A stretch of DNA of 64,000 nucleotides. Origin: Hyphomicrobium denitrificans ATCC 51888 (GTDB lineage: Bacteria > Pseudomonadota > Alphaproteobacteria > Rhizobiales > Hyphomicrobiaceae). Below are positions 27,236-35,903 of this stretch, piece after piece; the first letter of the stretch is position 1; each line of letters begins with the position of its first letter. A program made the position numbers and the translations under genes. The DNA is taken from positions 2,356,001 through 2,420,000 of the forward strand of contig NC_014313.1 of the NCBI RefSeq assembly GCF_000143145.1. Reading direction: 5' to 3'. Under the pieces are notes generated by a model. The model was not told the DNA's origin. It worked only from the letters and a program-made list of their open reading frames with translations, and made no database searches.

Positions 27236-27877
27236 CTAGCGTGTTATTTGCGCCGCGATCAGCGCAAGCACGGCCGCAAAAGCGGCATCCGCATCAAGAG
27301 TGGTGGTATCGAGGTGAAGTGCATCTCCGGCTGCTTCGAGCGGCGCCACACTTCTATCGCGATCACGCGCGTCGCGGCGGCGTAAATCCTCAAGCACGAC
27401 TTCATAAGCGACGTTCTCGCCGCGACCCTGGTGTTCCAGATAGCGCCGCTGAGCACGCGCCTCGTCCGAGGCCGTTACGAAAATTTTGATGTCGGCTTCA
27501 GGGCACACCACCGTTCCGATATCGCGGCCGTCGAGGACGGCGCCCTCGGCGGAGCTTTTGGCGAAGTTGCGCTGATAATCCAGCAAGGCTGCGCGGACGG
27601 CAGGAATTTTCGCGATGATCGAGGCCTTGTCGCCCGCGAGCGGCCCACGCAAGCCCGGATCGCACAGGCTCTGCGCATCGATCGACTGCGCGGCCGAGAC
27701 CGCTGCTGTCGCGTCTTCAAGCTCACCGCCCCGTGCTTCGACATCGCGGGCGACGGCGCGATACAGCAATCCCGTATCGAGATACGGCACGCCCAAATGC
27801 TCGGCGAGCTTCTTGGCAACCGTTCCCTTGCCGGACGCCGCCGGCCCATCGATCGCGATGACCAGGCGAGGCCTCAT
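27236..27877 (-). CDS. cmk: Cytidylate kinase
   Basis: Cmk phosphorylates CMP and dCMP with ATP. The 213-residue protein has the P-loop [11 protein letters not shown] at residues 9-19, the [11 protein letters not shown] segment that binds the nucleotide, and [12 protein letters not shown] with the conserved GRDIGT. Its start overlaps the aroA stop (ATGA), so the two are translationally coupled, as usual in alphaproteobacteria. Confidence 0.95.
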   Translation of the reverse strand: MRPRLVIAIDGPAASGKGTVAKKLAEHLGVPYLDTGLLYRAVARDVEARGGELEDATAAVSAAQSIDAQSLCDPGLRGPLAGDKASIIAKIPAVRAALLDYQRNFAKSSAEGAVLDGRDIGTVVCPEADIKIFVTASDEARAQRRYLEHQGRGENVAYEVVLEDLRRRDARDRDRSVAPLEAAGDALHLDTTTLDADAAFAAVLALIAAQITR

Positions 27878-29214
27878 TGCTCCGGCGCCTCTTGATACGT
27901 CGCGCCGAGCGTTTCCATCAGTCCGCGGAATTCAGGGAAGCTGGTCGCGATCATGGTCGTATCGTCGACGGTGATCGGCTTTTCGCTCGCAAGGCCCGCG
28001 GTCAGAAACGCCATGGCGATGCGATGATCGAGGTGCGTCGCGACGAGGCCGCCGCCTTTGAGGCGCTGCTTGCCTTCGACGATGAGGCTATCGCCATCGA
28101 TGCGTGCCGTGACGCCGTTGACTTCGAGGCCCGTCGCCGTCGCCTGCAGGCGGTCGCTCTCCTTGACCTTGAGCTCGGCGAGGCCATCCATCTGTGTCGT
28201 GCCCTTCGCGAACGCCGAAATCGCGGCGAGCACCGGATATTCATCGATCATCGACGGCGCACGCTCGGCCGGCACGCGGACGCCCTTCAGCTCGGATGCG
28301 CGAACGCGAATGTCGGCGATGGGTTCGCCGCCCTCCTCGCGCTGGTTCAGCAGCGTGACGTCGCCGCCCATTTCCTGCAACGTCGTGTAGAGCCCGGTGC
28401 GCGTCGGATTGATGAGCACGCCTTCGATCGTGACGTCGGAGCCGGGCACGATCAACGCGGCCGCCACAAGGAACGCGGCGGATGATGGGTCTCCCGGCAC
28501 GAGAATGTCGCGTCCCGTTAGCTCGGCATCGCCTCTGATCGTGATGGCGCGGCCGCCTTCCTTGTCCATGATCCGGACGTTGGCGCCGAAGTGGCGAAGC
28601 ATCCGCTCGGTGTGATCGCGCGTCGCTTCGTGTTCGATGACCGTGGTCTCGCCCGCCGAATGCAGACCGGCAAGAAGGACGGCGCTTTTCACCTGCGCGG
28701 ACGGAACCGGCAGTGGATAGACGATCGGAATCAGCTCGCTGGTTCCGCGCAGCGTCAACGGCAGCGTTTCCCTGCCGGTCTCGATCACCTCAAGGCCCAT
28801 TTGCATCAGCGGCCCGAGCACGCGGCGCATCGGACGCCGCGACAACGAGGCGTCGCCCGTCATTTGGACCGTGATCGGATGTCCGGCGATGACGCCCATC
28901 ATCAGCCGCGCACCGGTGCCGGAATTGCCGAAATCGAGCGGCTCTGTGGGCTGGCGAAGTCCGCCGGGACCGCGCCCCTTCACTTCCCACACGTCGCCGC
29001 GCTTTTCAGCGTGCGCACCCAACGCCGAGACGGCCCGCGCCGTGTTCACGACGTCTTCGGACTCGAGAAGGCCGCGAATGCGTGTCGTCCCGGTCGCCAA
29101 CGCCCCGAAAATCAGGGCGCGGTGCGAAATCGATTTGTCGCCGGGGAGCCGGACACGCCCCTTCAACGGAGACGCACGCATCACGGCAAGGGGCTTCGCA
29201 GTCGTGGCTTTCAA
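27874..29214 (-). CDS. aroA: 3-phosphoshikimate 1-carboxyvinyltransferase (EPSP synthase)
   Basis: AroA joins phosphoenolpyruvate and shikimate-3-phosphate on the way to chorismate. The 446-residue protein shows the substrate-binding [12 protein letters not shown], the PEP-site [20 protein letters not shown] and the late KVKESDRLQ motif. Overall it resembles the class II (Agrobacterium-type) enzymes, but the PEP loop has Gly where the CP4 enzyme has Ala, so the usual glyphosate-sensitive state is likelier; that is inference from one residue. The start could be the ATG at 29214 or one near residue 12. It is divergent from the FYDLN gene. Confidence 0.94.
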   Translation of the reverse strand: MKATTAKPLAVMRASPLKGRVRLPGDKSISHRALIFGALATGTTRIRGLLESEDVVNTARAVSALGAHAEKRGDVWEVKGRGPGGLRQPTEPLDFGNSGTGARLMMGVIAGHPITVQMTGDASLSRRPMRRVLGPLMQMGLEVIETGRETLPLTLRGTSELIPIVYPLPVPSAQVKSAVLLAGLHSAGETTVIEHEATRDHTERMLRHFGANVRIMDKEGGRAITIRGDAELTGRDILVPGDPSSAAFLVAAALIVPGSDVTIEGVLINPTRTGLYTTLQEMGGDVTLLNQREEGGEPIADIRVRASELKGVRVPAERAPSMIDEYPVLAAISAFAKGTTQMDGLAELKVKESDRLQATATGLEVNGVTARIDGDSLIVEGKQRLKGGGLVATHLDHRIAMAFLTAGLASEKPITVDDTTMIATSFPEFRGLMETLGATYQEAPEQ

Positions 29215-29433
29215 GATCGAAAATCCAGGCTAAGAGATGACCGGCGCGCTGAACGGGCGCATGATTTGCGGGCGGATATGGGCCTGCGCCGCGCCGCCCT
29301 GTCAACGCTCCTGTCGCGCTCGGGTCAAGGTGTCCTTGACGCACGCCGGACAATCTCCACCTTTTCGTTTTGACAGCCCGCACCGGCTATGGCAGACGGG
29401 CTCCCTCAATTCCTGAGTTTCGAGGCACGACTA

Positions 29434-29811
29434 ATGGCGACCAAGCAAGCGCGCGGGACAAAGCGAACCTGTCAGAGCTGCGACGAGCGGTTCTACGATC
29501 TCGGTCACGATCCGATTGTCTGCCCATTCTGCGGCAGCAAATACGTGATCGCCTCGTCACCCGCCGCTCTCGCGGCGTTGCAAGCCGAACAGCGGGAACT
29601 CGCAGCCAAGAAGGCAAAGAAGCCGGTTCCGGCTGATGACGAGGGCGAATTGCCGGCAGTCGAGGGCGAAGAGGCACTCGCCGACGTCGAGACCGATGAT
29701 GCCGGCGGCACCGACGACGATGAGACCTTCCTCGAGGAAGAAGAGGAAGAGGGCGGCGATGTTTCCAACATCATCGGCGGCCCGGCGGGTGAGGGCGACG
29801 AAGAGCCCTGA
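29434..29811 (+). CDS. TIGR02300 / FYDLN-acid family protein
   Basis: This 125-residue protein has an N-terminal zinc-ribbon-like part with two CxxC pairs (CQSC and CPFC) around the diagnostic FYDLGHDP segment, then an Ala/Lys-rich helix and a very acidic tail with a run of about eight Glu. The family is restricted to alphaproteobacteria and has no known function. The start ATG at 29434 has GAGG ten bases before it; a frame from 29389 lacks homology. It faces away from aroA, which is the usual neighbour. Confidence 0.88.
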   Translation: MATKQARGTKRTCQSCDERFYDLGHDPIVCPFCGSKYVIASSPAALAALQAEQRELAAKKAKKPVPADDEGELPAVEGEEALADVETDDAGGTDDDETFLEEEEEEGGDVSNIIGGPAGEGDEEP

Positions 29812-29907
29812 TCGCCACCAACAAACGTTCTTGAAGTTTCCCGCTGAACGACTTATCAGGCGGGTTCTGCGTAGCGGACTGACACGTTCCTACGCTCCCA
29901 AAGGTTT

Positions 29908-29983
<76 letters not shown>

Positions 29984-30124
29984 AACTTCACTTTGCGCGC
30001 AGCCGCCACGCCAACCCTGCGCGCGTTATGCCCTGCGGCTTTGGCTCGGCGAGCCGGAGACTGAAAGGCGAAGGATGTCGCGCCGAAGTCGCCAAAGGCG
30101 ACTCAGGCGGACGGAGCTGTCCTC

Positions 30125-30364
30125 GTGACCTACGTCTACATTCTTCAAAGCACTGCGTTTCCCGATCGATATTATGTCGGAGTGACGGCCGATATATCCC
30201 AACGCGTAGCAAAGCATAATGCAGGGGAAGTATCGCACACGTCGAAATATCGGCCTTGGCAGCTCAAGACCTACATCGCCTTTTCCGACAAAACACAGGC
30301 CTATGCTTTCGAGAAATACCTGAAGTCCGGTTCGAGCCGCGCGTTCGCCAAGAAGCGCCTTTGA
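30125..30364 (+). CDS. Small GIY-YIG nuclease-domain protein
   Basis: This 79-residue stand-alone GIY-YIG domain starts at GTG 30125. Motifs are YVYIL (3-7) and YYVGV (16-20) in place of GIY and YIG, Arg27 in SQRVAKHN, and Glu63 in the FEKYLKSGSSRAFAKK tail, all typical of the many small GIY-YIG proteins scattered in alphaproteobacterial genomes. Their role is unknown; nuclease activity is inferred from the fold. It sits 141 bases after tRNA-Ala, in a stretch with no other gene. Confidence 0.85.
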   Translation: MTYVYILQSTAFPDRYYVGVTADISQRVAKHNAGEVSHTSKYRPWQLKTYIAFSDKTQAYAFEKYLKSGSSRAFAKKRL

Positions 30365-30492
30365 AACTCAGGCAGTTTCCAACTCACCTCTGAAACGGCT
30401 GACCAGCGGAAGCTTTTTCGGTAGTCTTCGCCGGACTGAATTGCGCAGCAGACGTGCGCCAACAAAAACATGAGCACCGGGGGACAAACGCG

Positions 30493-32544
30493 ATGACCGG
30501 CATTCGAGCGAAACTTGCCTGGACGGCGATCGCGATCCTCGGGGCCCTGTCGCTGGGCATCGTCGCTCTGTCGCGCGGAGAGACGATCAACGCCATATGG
30601 CTCGTCCTCGCCGCGATCTGCTCGTATCTGCTCGCGTACCGATTTTACGGGCTGTTCATTGCCGACCGCGTCGTGCGCCTCGATCCCAGCCGTCTGACGC
30701 CCGCGCAACGCTTCAACGACGGGCTCGACTACTGTCCAACGGATCGCACCGTTCTTTTCGGCCATCACTTCGCGGCGATTGCGGGCGCAGGGCCGCTCGT
30801 CGGCCCCGTCCTCGCGGCGCAGATGGGCTACCTGCCCGGCACGCTGTGGCTCGTCATCGGTGTCGTGTTCGCGGGCGCCGTTCAGGACTTCATCGTGCTC
30901 TGGGCGTCGACGCGCCGCGACGGCCGCTCATTAGGAGACATGATCCGCTCAGAGCTCGGCGAGCTTGCTGGCACCGTCGCGATGATCGGCGTGCTGCTGA
31001 TCATGGTCATTCTGCTCGCGGTTCTCGCCCTCGTCGTCGTCAAGGCACTGAAGCAAAGCCCGTGGGCGACCTTCACCGTCGTGATGACGATCCCGATCGG
31101 CGTGCTGATGGGCGTCTACGGCCGCTATCTTCGTCCGGGCCGCATCGGCGAGATGTCGCTCATCGGCTTTGCGTTGCTGTTGCTATCGCTCATCTACGGC
31201 CGTCACGTCGCGGAAGATCCAGTGCTCGCTCCGATGTTCGACTATTCCGGCGAGCAGCTTTCGATGATGCTGATCGCGTATGGGTTCGTCGCGTCCGTGC
31301 TGCCGGTTTGGATGCTGCTTGCGCCGCGCGACTATCTCTCGACCTTTCTCAAAATCGGCACGATCGCGGGTCTGGCGCTCGGCATTTTTTTCGTGCTGCC
31401 CGATCTCAAGATGCCCGCCGTGACGAAATTCGTCGACGGCACGGGGCCGGTGTTCGCGGGCAATCTTTTCCCATTCCTGTTCATCACCATCGCGTGCGGT
31501 GCGATCTCCGGCTTCCACGCGCTGGTCTCGTCCGGGACGACGCCGAAGATGCTCGACAATGAGATCAACGCGCGCTTCATCGGCTATGGCGCGATGCTGA
31601 TGGAAAGCTTCGTCGCGATCATGGCGCTTGTCGCGGCGACGACGCTGGAGCCTGGCTTGTATTTCGCGCTGAACAGCCCATCAGCGATCATCGGCACGAC
31701 GCCGGAAACGGCCGCGGCCGCGATTTCCAGCTGGGGCTTCACCGTGACGCCCGACATGCTGCGGCAAGCGGCGGCGGACGTCGGCGAAAGCACGATCCTG
31801 TCGCGCACGGGTGGCGCGCCGACGCTCGCCGTCGGCATGGCGGAAATTCTTTCGAGCGCCATCGGCGGCAAGGCGATGATGGCCTTCTGGTATCACTTCG
31901 CCATCCTGTTCGAGGCATTGTTCATCCTGACGACGATCGATGCCGGCACGCGCGTCGCGCGCTTCATGATCCAGGACTTGATTGGCACGTTTACGCCCGT
32001 GTTTCGCGACACGCGCTCGTGGACCGCGAACATCGTCGCGACGACGATTGCGGTCGCGGGCTGGGGATATTTTCTTTACCAGGGCGTCGTCGATCCGCTT
32101 GGCGGCATCAATACGCTGTGGCCGCTGTTCGGCATCGCCAATCAGATGCTGGCGTGCATTGCGCTCATCCTGTGCACCGTCGTGCTCTTCAAGATGAAGC
32201 GTGAGCGCTACGCGTGGGTGACAATTCTGCCCGCCGTCTGGGTTGCGATCTGCACGCTGACGGCCGGATGGCAGAAGATTTTCAGCGATAACCCGGCCAT
32301 CGGATTTCTGGCGCATGCGGAGAAATTCGGTTCCGCATCGGACGCAGGCCAGATCCTCGCTCCGGCGAAGTCGATGGCCGACATGAGCCGCATCGTGTTC
32401 AACGATTACGTCAACGCGACGTTGACAGCGTTGCTGATCGCGCTGGTCATCGCGATGTTCGGATTTGCCGTGGCCGCGATTTCGAAGGCGCTGGCGAACC
32501 CGAACATATCTGCTCGCGAATCCGCCATCGTGGCGGCGGAGTGA
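30493..32544 (+). CDS. cstA: Carbon starvation protein CstA (pyruvate/peptide transporter family)
   Basis: This is a 683-residue inner-membrane protein with about 16-18 hydrophobic helices. Conserved CstA segments include FGHHFAAIAGAGPLVGPVLA near residue 90 and FHALVSSGTTPKML. Family members CstA and BtsT import pyruvate or peptides when carbon is scarce. The start ATG 30493 follows GGGGGAC and gives the usual N terminus; an upstream TTG or ATG frame has no homology. The small YbdD protein gene follows three bases downstream, as in most genomes, and the two are thought to act together. Confidence 0.93.
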   Translation: MTGIRAKLAWTAIAILGALSLGIVALSRGETINAIWLVLAAICSYLLAYRFYGLFIADRVVRLDPSRLTPAQRFNDGLDYCPTDRTVLFGHHFAAIAGAGPLVGPVLAAQMGYLPGTLWLVIGVVFAGAVQDFIVLWASTRRDGRSLGDMIRSELGELAGTVAMIGVLLIMVILLAVLALVVVKALKQSPWATFTVVMTIPIGVLMGVYGRYLRPGRIGEMSLIGFALLLLSLIYGRHVAEDPVLAPMFDYSGEQLSMMLIAYGFVASVLPVWMLLAPRDYLSTFLKIGTIAGLALGIFFVLPDLKMPAVTKFVDGTGPVFAGNLFPFLFITIACGAISGFHALVSSGTTPKMLDNEINARFIGYGAMLMESFVAIMALVAATTLEPGLYFALNSPSAIIGTTPETAAAAISSWGFTVTPDMLRQAAADVGESTILSRTGGAPTLAVGMAEILSSAIGGKAMMAFWYHFAILFEALFILTTIDAGTRVARFMIQDLIGTFTPVFRDTRSWTANIVATTIAVAGWGYFLYQGVVDPLGGINTLWPLFGIANQMLACIALILCTVVLFKMKRERYAWVTILPAVWVAICTLTAGWQKIFSDNPAIGFLAHAEKFGSASDAGQILAPAKSMADMSRIVFNDYVNATLTALLIALVIAMFGFAVAAISKALANPNISARESAIVAAE

Positions 32545-32547
32545 ACG

Positions 32548-32763
32548 ATGCTGAAATCCGGCACATCCCTATTTTGCATGCTTCGCACTACGCTCGCCCG
32601 AACCGCGCGCCTGATGGTCGGCGTGCCGGATTACGAGGCTTATGTCGCGCATCGGCGGCTGGTGCATCCGGGCGAGCCGGTGATGACCTACGAAGAGTTC
32701 TTCCGCGAACGCCAGGCGAGCCGGTATGGCGAAAACGGCGGCAAGGTCAGCCGCTGCTGCTGA
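32548..32763 (+). CDS. YbdD/YjiX family small protein
   Basis: This 71-residue protein has the characteristic VGVPDYEAYVAHRR and GEPVMTYEEFFRER segments and a Cys-Cys end. YbdD (DUF466) is almost always encoded just after cstA or btsT and is needed for transport in some systems. Here the gap is only three bases, so the pair is surely co-translated. The first dozen residues are less conserved and the true start might be slightly later. Confidence 0.92.
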   Translation: MLKSGTSLFCMLRTTLARTARLMVGVPDYEAYVAHRRLVHPGEPVMTYEEFFRERQASRYGENGGKVSRCC

Positions 32764-32835
32764 TCCCTGCATCGTTTTCCTGATTCCGTTCGGTCGCAGT
32801 TGATTGCGCCTTCCGTGACCGCTACGAGGTCCGGC

Positions 32836-34659
32836 ATGGCACCTCCTCTTTTGACGCTCAAAGATATTCATCTCACCTTCGGCGGCACGCCGTTGCTCGA
32901 AGGCGCGGAGCTGACCGCAGCGCCCGGCGACCGCATCTGTCTCGTCGGGCGCAACGGCTCCGGCAAGTCGACGTTGCTGAAGATCGCGGCGGGGCTCGTG
33001 ACGCCGGATCGCGGCGAGCGTTTCGCGCATCCGGGCGCCAGCATCCGCTACCTGCCGCAGGAAGCCGACTTCAACGGCTTCGATACGGTTCGCGCGTATG
33101 TCGAAGCCGGCCTCGGCCCGACGGACGATCCCTATTCGGCGGAGTATCTGATCGGCGAGCTTGGGCTTTCGGGCGACGATAATCCGGACCAGCTCTCGGG
33201 TGGCGAAGCGCGCCGCGCCGCGCTGGCGCGTGTTCTGGTTTCAAAGCCCGACGTTCTGCTGCTCGACGAGCCGACGAATCATCTCGATCTCACCGCGATC
33301 GAGTGGCTTGAAAAGACGCTGCAGGCGAGCCGCTCGGCGCTGCTTCTCATCAGCCATGACCGCCGCTTTCTCGAAACGCTATCGCGCGCGACCGTCTGGC
33401 TCGATCGCGGCAAGACGCGCCGTCTCGAGCAGGGTTTTGCGGCGTTCGAGGACTGGCGCGACAAGGTTCTCGAAGAAGAAGAAATCGAACGCCACAAGCT
33501 CGACCGCAAAATCGTGCGCGAAGATCAGTGGATGCATGGCGGCGTCACCGGCCGCCGCAAACGCAACGTCCGGCGCGTGCGCGAGCTTCGCGCGATGCGG
33601 CAGGAGGTGCGCGACCGTCGCTTCGTCGTCGGCGCAGCCCGTCTCGACGTGGCGGAGGGCAATCTCTCGGGCAAGCTCGTCGTCGAAACCTCGAACGTCT
33701 CGAAAGGCTATGACGGCCGCGAGATCGTGTCTGACCTCAACTTGCGCGTCATGCGCGGCGACTGTCTCGGCATCGTCGGCCCGAACGGCGCCGGCAAGAC
33801 AACGCTGATCAAACTGCTGATCGGGCAGCTCGAGCCGGACAGCGGCACGATCCGCCACGGCGCCAATCTCGAAATCGTCGCACTCGATCAGAGGCGCGAT
33901 GAACTCGATCCGAACTGGACCGTATCGGATGCGCTGACGGGCGGGCGCGGCGATCAGGTCGTCATCAACGGCAAGGCGCGCCACGTCGCGAGCTACATGA
34001 AAGACTTCCTGTTCTTGCCGGAGCAGCGTCTGTCGCCGATCCGCGTTCTGTCAGGTGGCGAGCGGGCTCGGCTCATGCTGGCGCGCGCGCTTGCAAAACC
34101 TTCCAACGTGCTCGTGCTCGACGAGCCGACGAACGATCTCGATCTCGAAACGCTCGACCTGCTGCAAGAGCTCCTGGCCGATTATCCGGGGACGCTGCTT
34201 CTCGTTAGTCACGACCGCGATTTTCTCGATCGCATCGTCACGAGCGTGCTTGCGCCGACCGGCGACGGCCGATGGACGGAATACGCGGGCGGATATTCCG
34301 ACATGCTTGCCCAGCGCAAGGGCGACGATCTGAAAAAGGCGCCCAAACAAGAAGCCGCTGCGGCGGCGCGCAAAACGTCGGACGAGGCTTCGGCGGGGTC
34401 GCCGGGCGCCGCCAAAGCCAAGCTCTCCTATAAGGAGAAGCACGCGCTTTCGATATTGCCGGATGAAATCGCCAAGCTCGAAGCTGAAATCAAAACGCTG
34501 TCGACAAAACTCGCGGACGCAGGGCTTTATGCGCGTGACCGTTCCGGATTCGAAAAGACGAATGCGCGCCTCGCGGATGTGCAGCAGCAGCTCGAAACCG
34601 CCGAGACGCAGTGGCTTGAACTCGAAGAAAAGCGCGCCGCAATCGAGAACGCCGGATAA
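32836..34659 (+). CDS. uup: ABC-F family ATPase (Uup-like)
   Basis: This is a 607-residue soluble protein with two ABC ATPase domains in tandem: Walker A GRNGSGKST and signature LSGGEARRAAL in the first, GPNGAGKTT and LSGGERARLM in the second, with both Walker B motifs ending LLDEPTNHLDL / VLDEPTNDLDL. A charged linker joins them and the last 90 residues (Lys/Glu/Ala-rich) form a coiled coil as in Uup. ABC-F proteins bind the ribosomal E site or, for Uup, also branched DNA. The ATG at 32836 gives the family N terminus and follows GAGG. It carries no membrane segment. Confidence 0.9.
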   Translation: MAPPLLTLKDIHLTFGGTPLLEGAELTAAPGDRICLVGRNGSGKSTLLKIAAGLVTPDRGERFAHPGASIRYLPQEADFNGFDTVRAYVEAGLGPTDDPYSAEYLIGELGLSGDDNPDQLSGGEARRAALARVLVSKPDVLLLDEPTNHLDLTAIEWLEKTLQASRSALLLISHDRRFLETLSRATVWLDRGKTRRLEQGFAAFEDWRDKVLEEEEIERHKLDRKIVREDQWMHGGVTGRRKRNVRRVRELRAMRQEVRDRRFVVGAARLDVAEGNLSGKLVVETSNVSKGYDGREIVSDLNLRVMRGDCLGIVGPNGAGKTTLIKLLIGQLEPDSGTIRHGANLEIVALDQRRDELDPNWTVSDALTGGRGDQVVINGKARHVASYMKDFLFLPEQRLSPIRVLSGGERARLMLARALAKPSNVLVLDEPTNDLDLETLDLLQELLADYPGTLLLVSHDRDFLDRIVTSVLAPTGDGRWTEYAGGYSDMLAQRKGDDLKKAPKQEAAAAARKTSDEASAGSPGAAKAKLSYKEKHALSILPDEIAKLEAEIKTLSTKLADAGLYARDRSGFEKTNARLADVQQQLETAETQWLELEEKRAAIENAG

Positions 34660-34678
34660 TCGCAGCCGTAGCCGGACA

Positions 34679-34711
34679 TAAAAAAGCGGTGACCGAAGGA
34701 TCGGTCACCGC
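34679..34711 (-). terminator. Terminator of pqqA
   Basis: A perfect 11-bp stem (34686-34696 with 34701-34711, four-base loop) is followed on the minus strand by a run of six T. It lies 35 bases after the pqqA stop. The same hairpin lies 26 bases after the stop of the ABC-F gene on the other strand, but there it lacks a T-run. Confidence 0.9.
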
Positions 34712-34746
34712 CCGATATTCGACCGTTAGGTCAACACCATCCGAAT

Positions 34747-34836
34747 TCAGATGACGTCGATTTCAGCCGGAAGATAGCTGGTCACTTCGAGACCAACTTC
34801 CTGCTCGCGTACTTCAGGCTTCGACCACGTCTTCAT
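34747..34836 (-). CDS. pqqA: PqqA, PQQ precursor peptide (orphan copy)
   Basis: This 29-residue peptide gene reads MKTWSKPEV, then REQEVGLEVTSY, then LPAEIDVI. Glu17 and Tyr21 have the E-x-x-x-Y spacing of the two residues that PqqE cross-links and that become pyrroloquinoline quinone. A very good ribosome site (GGAGG, seven bases before ATG) and a strong terminator show that it is a real, single-gene unit. No pqqB, C, D or E lies in the window. In methylotrophs such as Methylobacterium extra pqqA copies away from the pqq operon are known, and this looks like one. Confidence 0.93.
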   Translation of the reverse strand: MKTWSKPEVREQEVGLEVTSYLPAEIDVI

Positions 34837-34984
34837 GGGTTCCTCCAAGAGTGTCAGTGCAAAGCTTCACTACGGCGTCTTATGTAATTGGCTTGTGAAA
34901 TAAACGCCAATCGTATTTGCGTTACCGCGCGATAAGCGGGGCTAATAACAATATAACGGTTCATTCTCCGCCGGTGATTTCGCG

Positions 34985-35656
34985 CTAATGCTGCGCTGCC
35001 CACTGATCCTTCACTTCATCACAACGTCTGGACACGAAGTCGTTAACTTCCGTGACGATCGTGCTTGAGAGCAGATTGACGGTGTTGTCGGCGGCGGTCG
35101 CCGTCCACATGGCGCTCTTGATCAACGTCGGCGCTTCGATCTTGCCCCAGTTGGCACGCGCCTTCGTCGCCTTGCCGTTCTCGAACGTCACCTTCGGCGT
35201 CAGATCGAATTTGAAATCCGTCGCACCTTTTTTCTCGCTCGCGATCGTGCACGTGACGGTGTGCTTCTGAAATTCGATTTCGACCTTCGGCTCCGTCATG
35301 GCGCGGACGAGGTCATCGCGCTTGACGCTGAGCTGCATCGAGCATTGCGCGCCGTCGTAAGGCCAGGTGACCTTCAGCTTGCCGACAAGCTTGACGAGCT
35401 GTTCCTTGCGCCAGCTTTTGATCACATGGCAGGCGATGTCGCCGGATGCGTCCTTCGCATGCAGCGCCTTGCAGATGTCGACCTTGCACGCCTTGCGCGC
35501 TTCTTTCTCCGCCGTTTCCTGCGGCGTGAGATTGACGTCGGCATCGATCGACTTATCTGGTTCTGCTGCAATCGCCGAGTTGGCTGCCACGGCCATCGCC
35601 ATTCCGAGCACTAGAAGTCCTGTGCGTAGCGCCGTACGCTTCTTCGTCGCGGCCAT
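34985..35656 (-). CDS. Periplasmic protein, conserved, function unknown
   Basis: This is a 223-residue exported protein. The ATG at 35656 gives a signal peptide (basic KKRTALR, hydrophobic core, cleavage near NSAIAAE) and follows GCGAGGG; the open frame extends upstream without homology. Cys residues come in groups (ACKVDICKALH, DIACHV, AQCSM, VTCTI, RRCDEV), which suggests disulfides. Similar proteins occur in Bradyrhizobium and relatives as hypothetical proteins, as far as I recall. It precedes pqqA on the same strand by about 150 bases, a gap wide enough for a separate promoter, so a link to PQQ is not established. Confidence 0.72.
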   Translation of the reverse strand: MAATKKRTALRTGLLVLGMAMAVAANSAIAAEPDKSIDADVNLTPQETAEKEARKACKVDICKALHAKDASGDIACHVIKSWRKEQLVKLVGKLKVTWPYDGAQCSMQLSVKRDDLVRAMTEPKVEIEFQKHTVTCTIASEKKGATDFKFDLTPKVTFENGKATKARANWGKIEAPTLIKSAMWTATAADNTVNLLSSTIVTEVNDFVSRRCDEVKDQWAAQH

Positions 35657-35783
35657 CGAAAAACCCTCGCTGACGGTCCAAATCAGGCCTGCTTGATGCC
35701 CCCGCAGGCGGGCGGGACTAAGGCGAAATGCCGCCCTCTGCGGCCGCCATTGTGGCAATGCTCTCAGAGAGTTGTGTCTGCCG

Positions 35784-35811
35784 CTTGAAGACCGCCCATT
35801 GCCTCCCATAT
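35784..35811 (+). promoter_or_regulatory. Sigma-32-like heat-shock promoter of hsp20
   Basis: CTTGAAG (35784-35790) and TCCCATAT (35804-35811) are 13 bases apart. The heat-shock sigma factor consensus is CTTGAAA, a spacer of about 13-14 and CCCCATNT, so only one or two bases differ. Transcription would start near 35818, giving a leader of about 85 bases. Confidence 0.65.
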
Positions 35812-35822
35812 CTTCATCAAAC

Positions 35823-35903
35823 GGCCCTAGGCAGCGATGCTAGGGCCCGAAGGGGCGGCCGGTTCGGCGCCCTGAAGACGGTCGCTTAGAAAAGGGCCTT
35901 CGA
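35823..35903 (+). promoter_or_regulatory. ROSE-like RNA thermometer in the hsp20 leader
   Basis: The leader folds by eye into three hairpins: 35823-35830 with 35840-35847 (8 perfect pairs); 35853-35861 with 35865-35872 (8 pairs, one bulged G); and a weak one at 35880-35898, where TCGCT (35882-35886) faces the ribosome site AGGG (35893-35896). The U(U/C)GCU motif facing the Shine-Dalgarno with a G-G pair in the middle is the signature of ROSE elements of rhizobial hsp20 genes. Confidence 0.55.
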
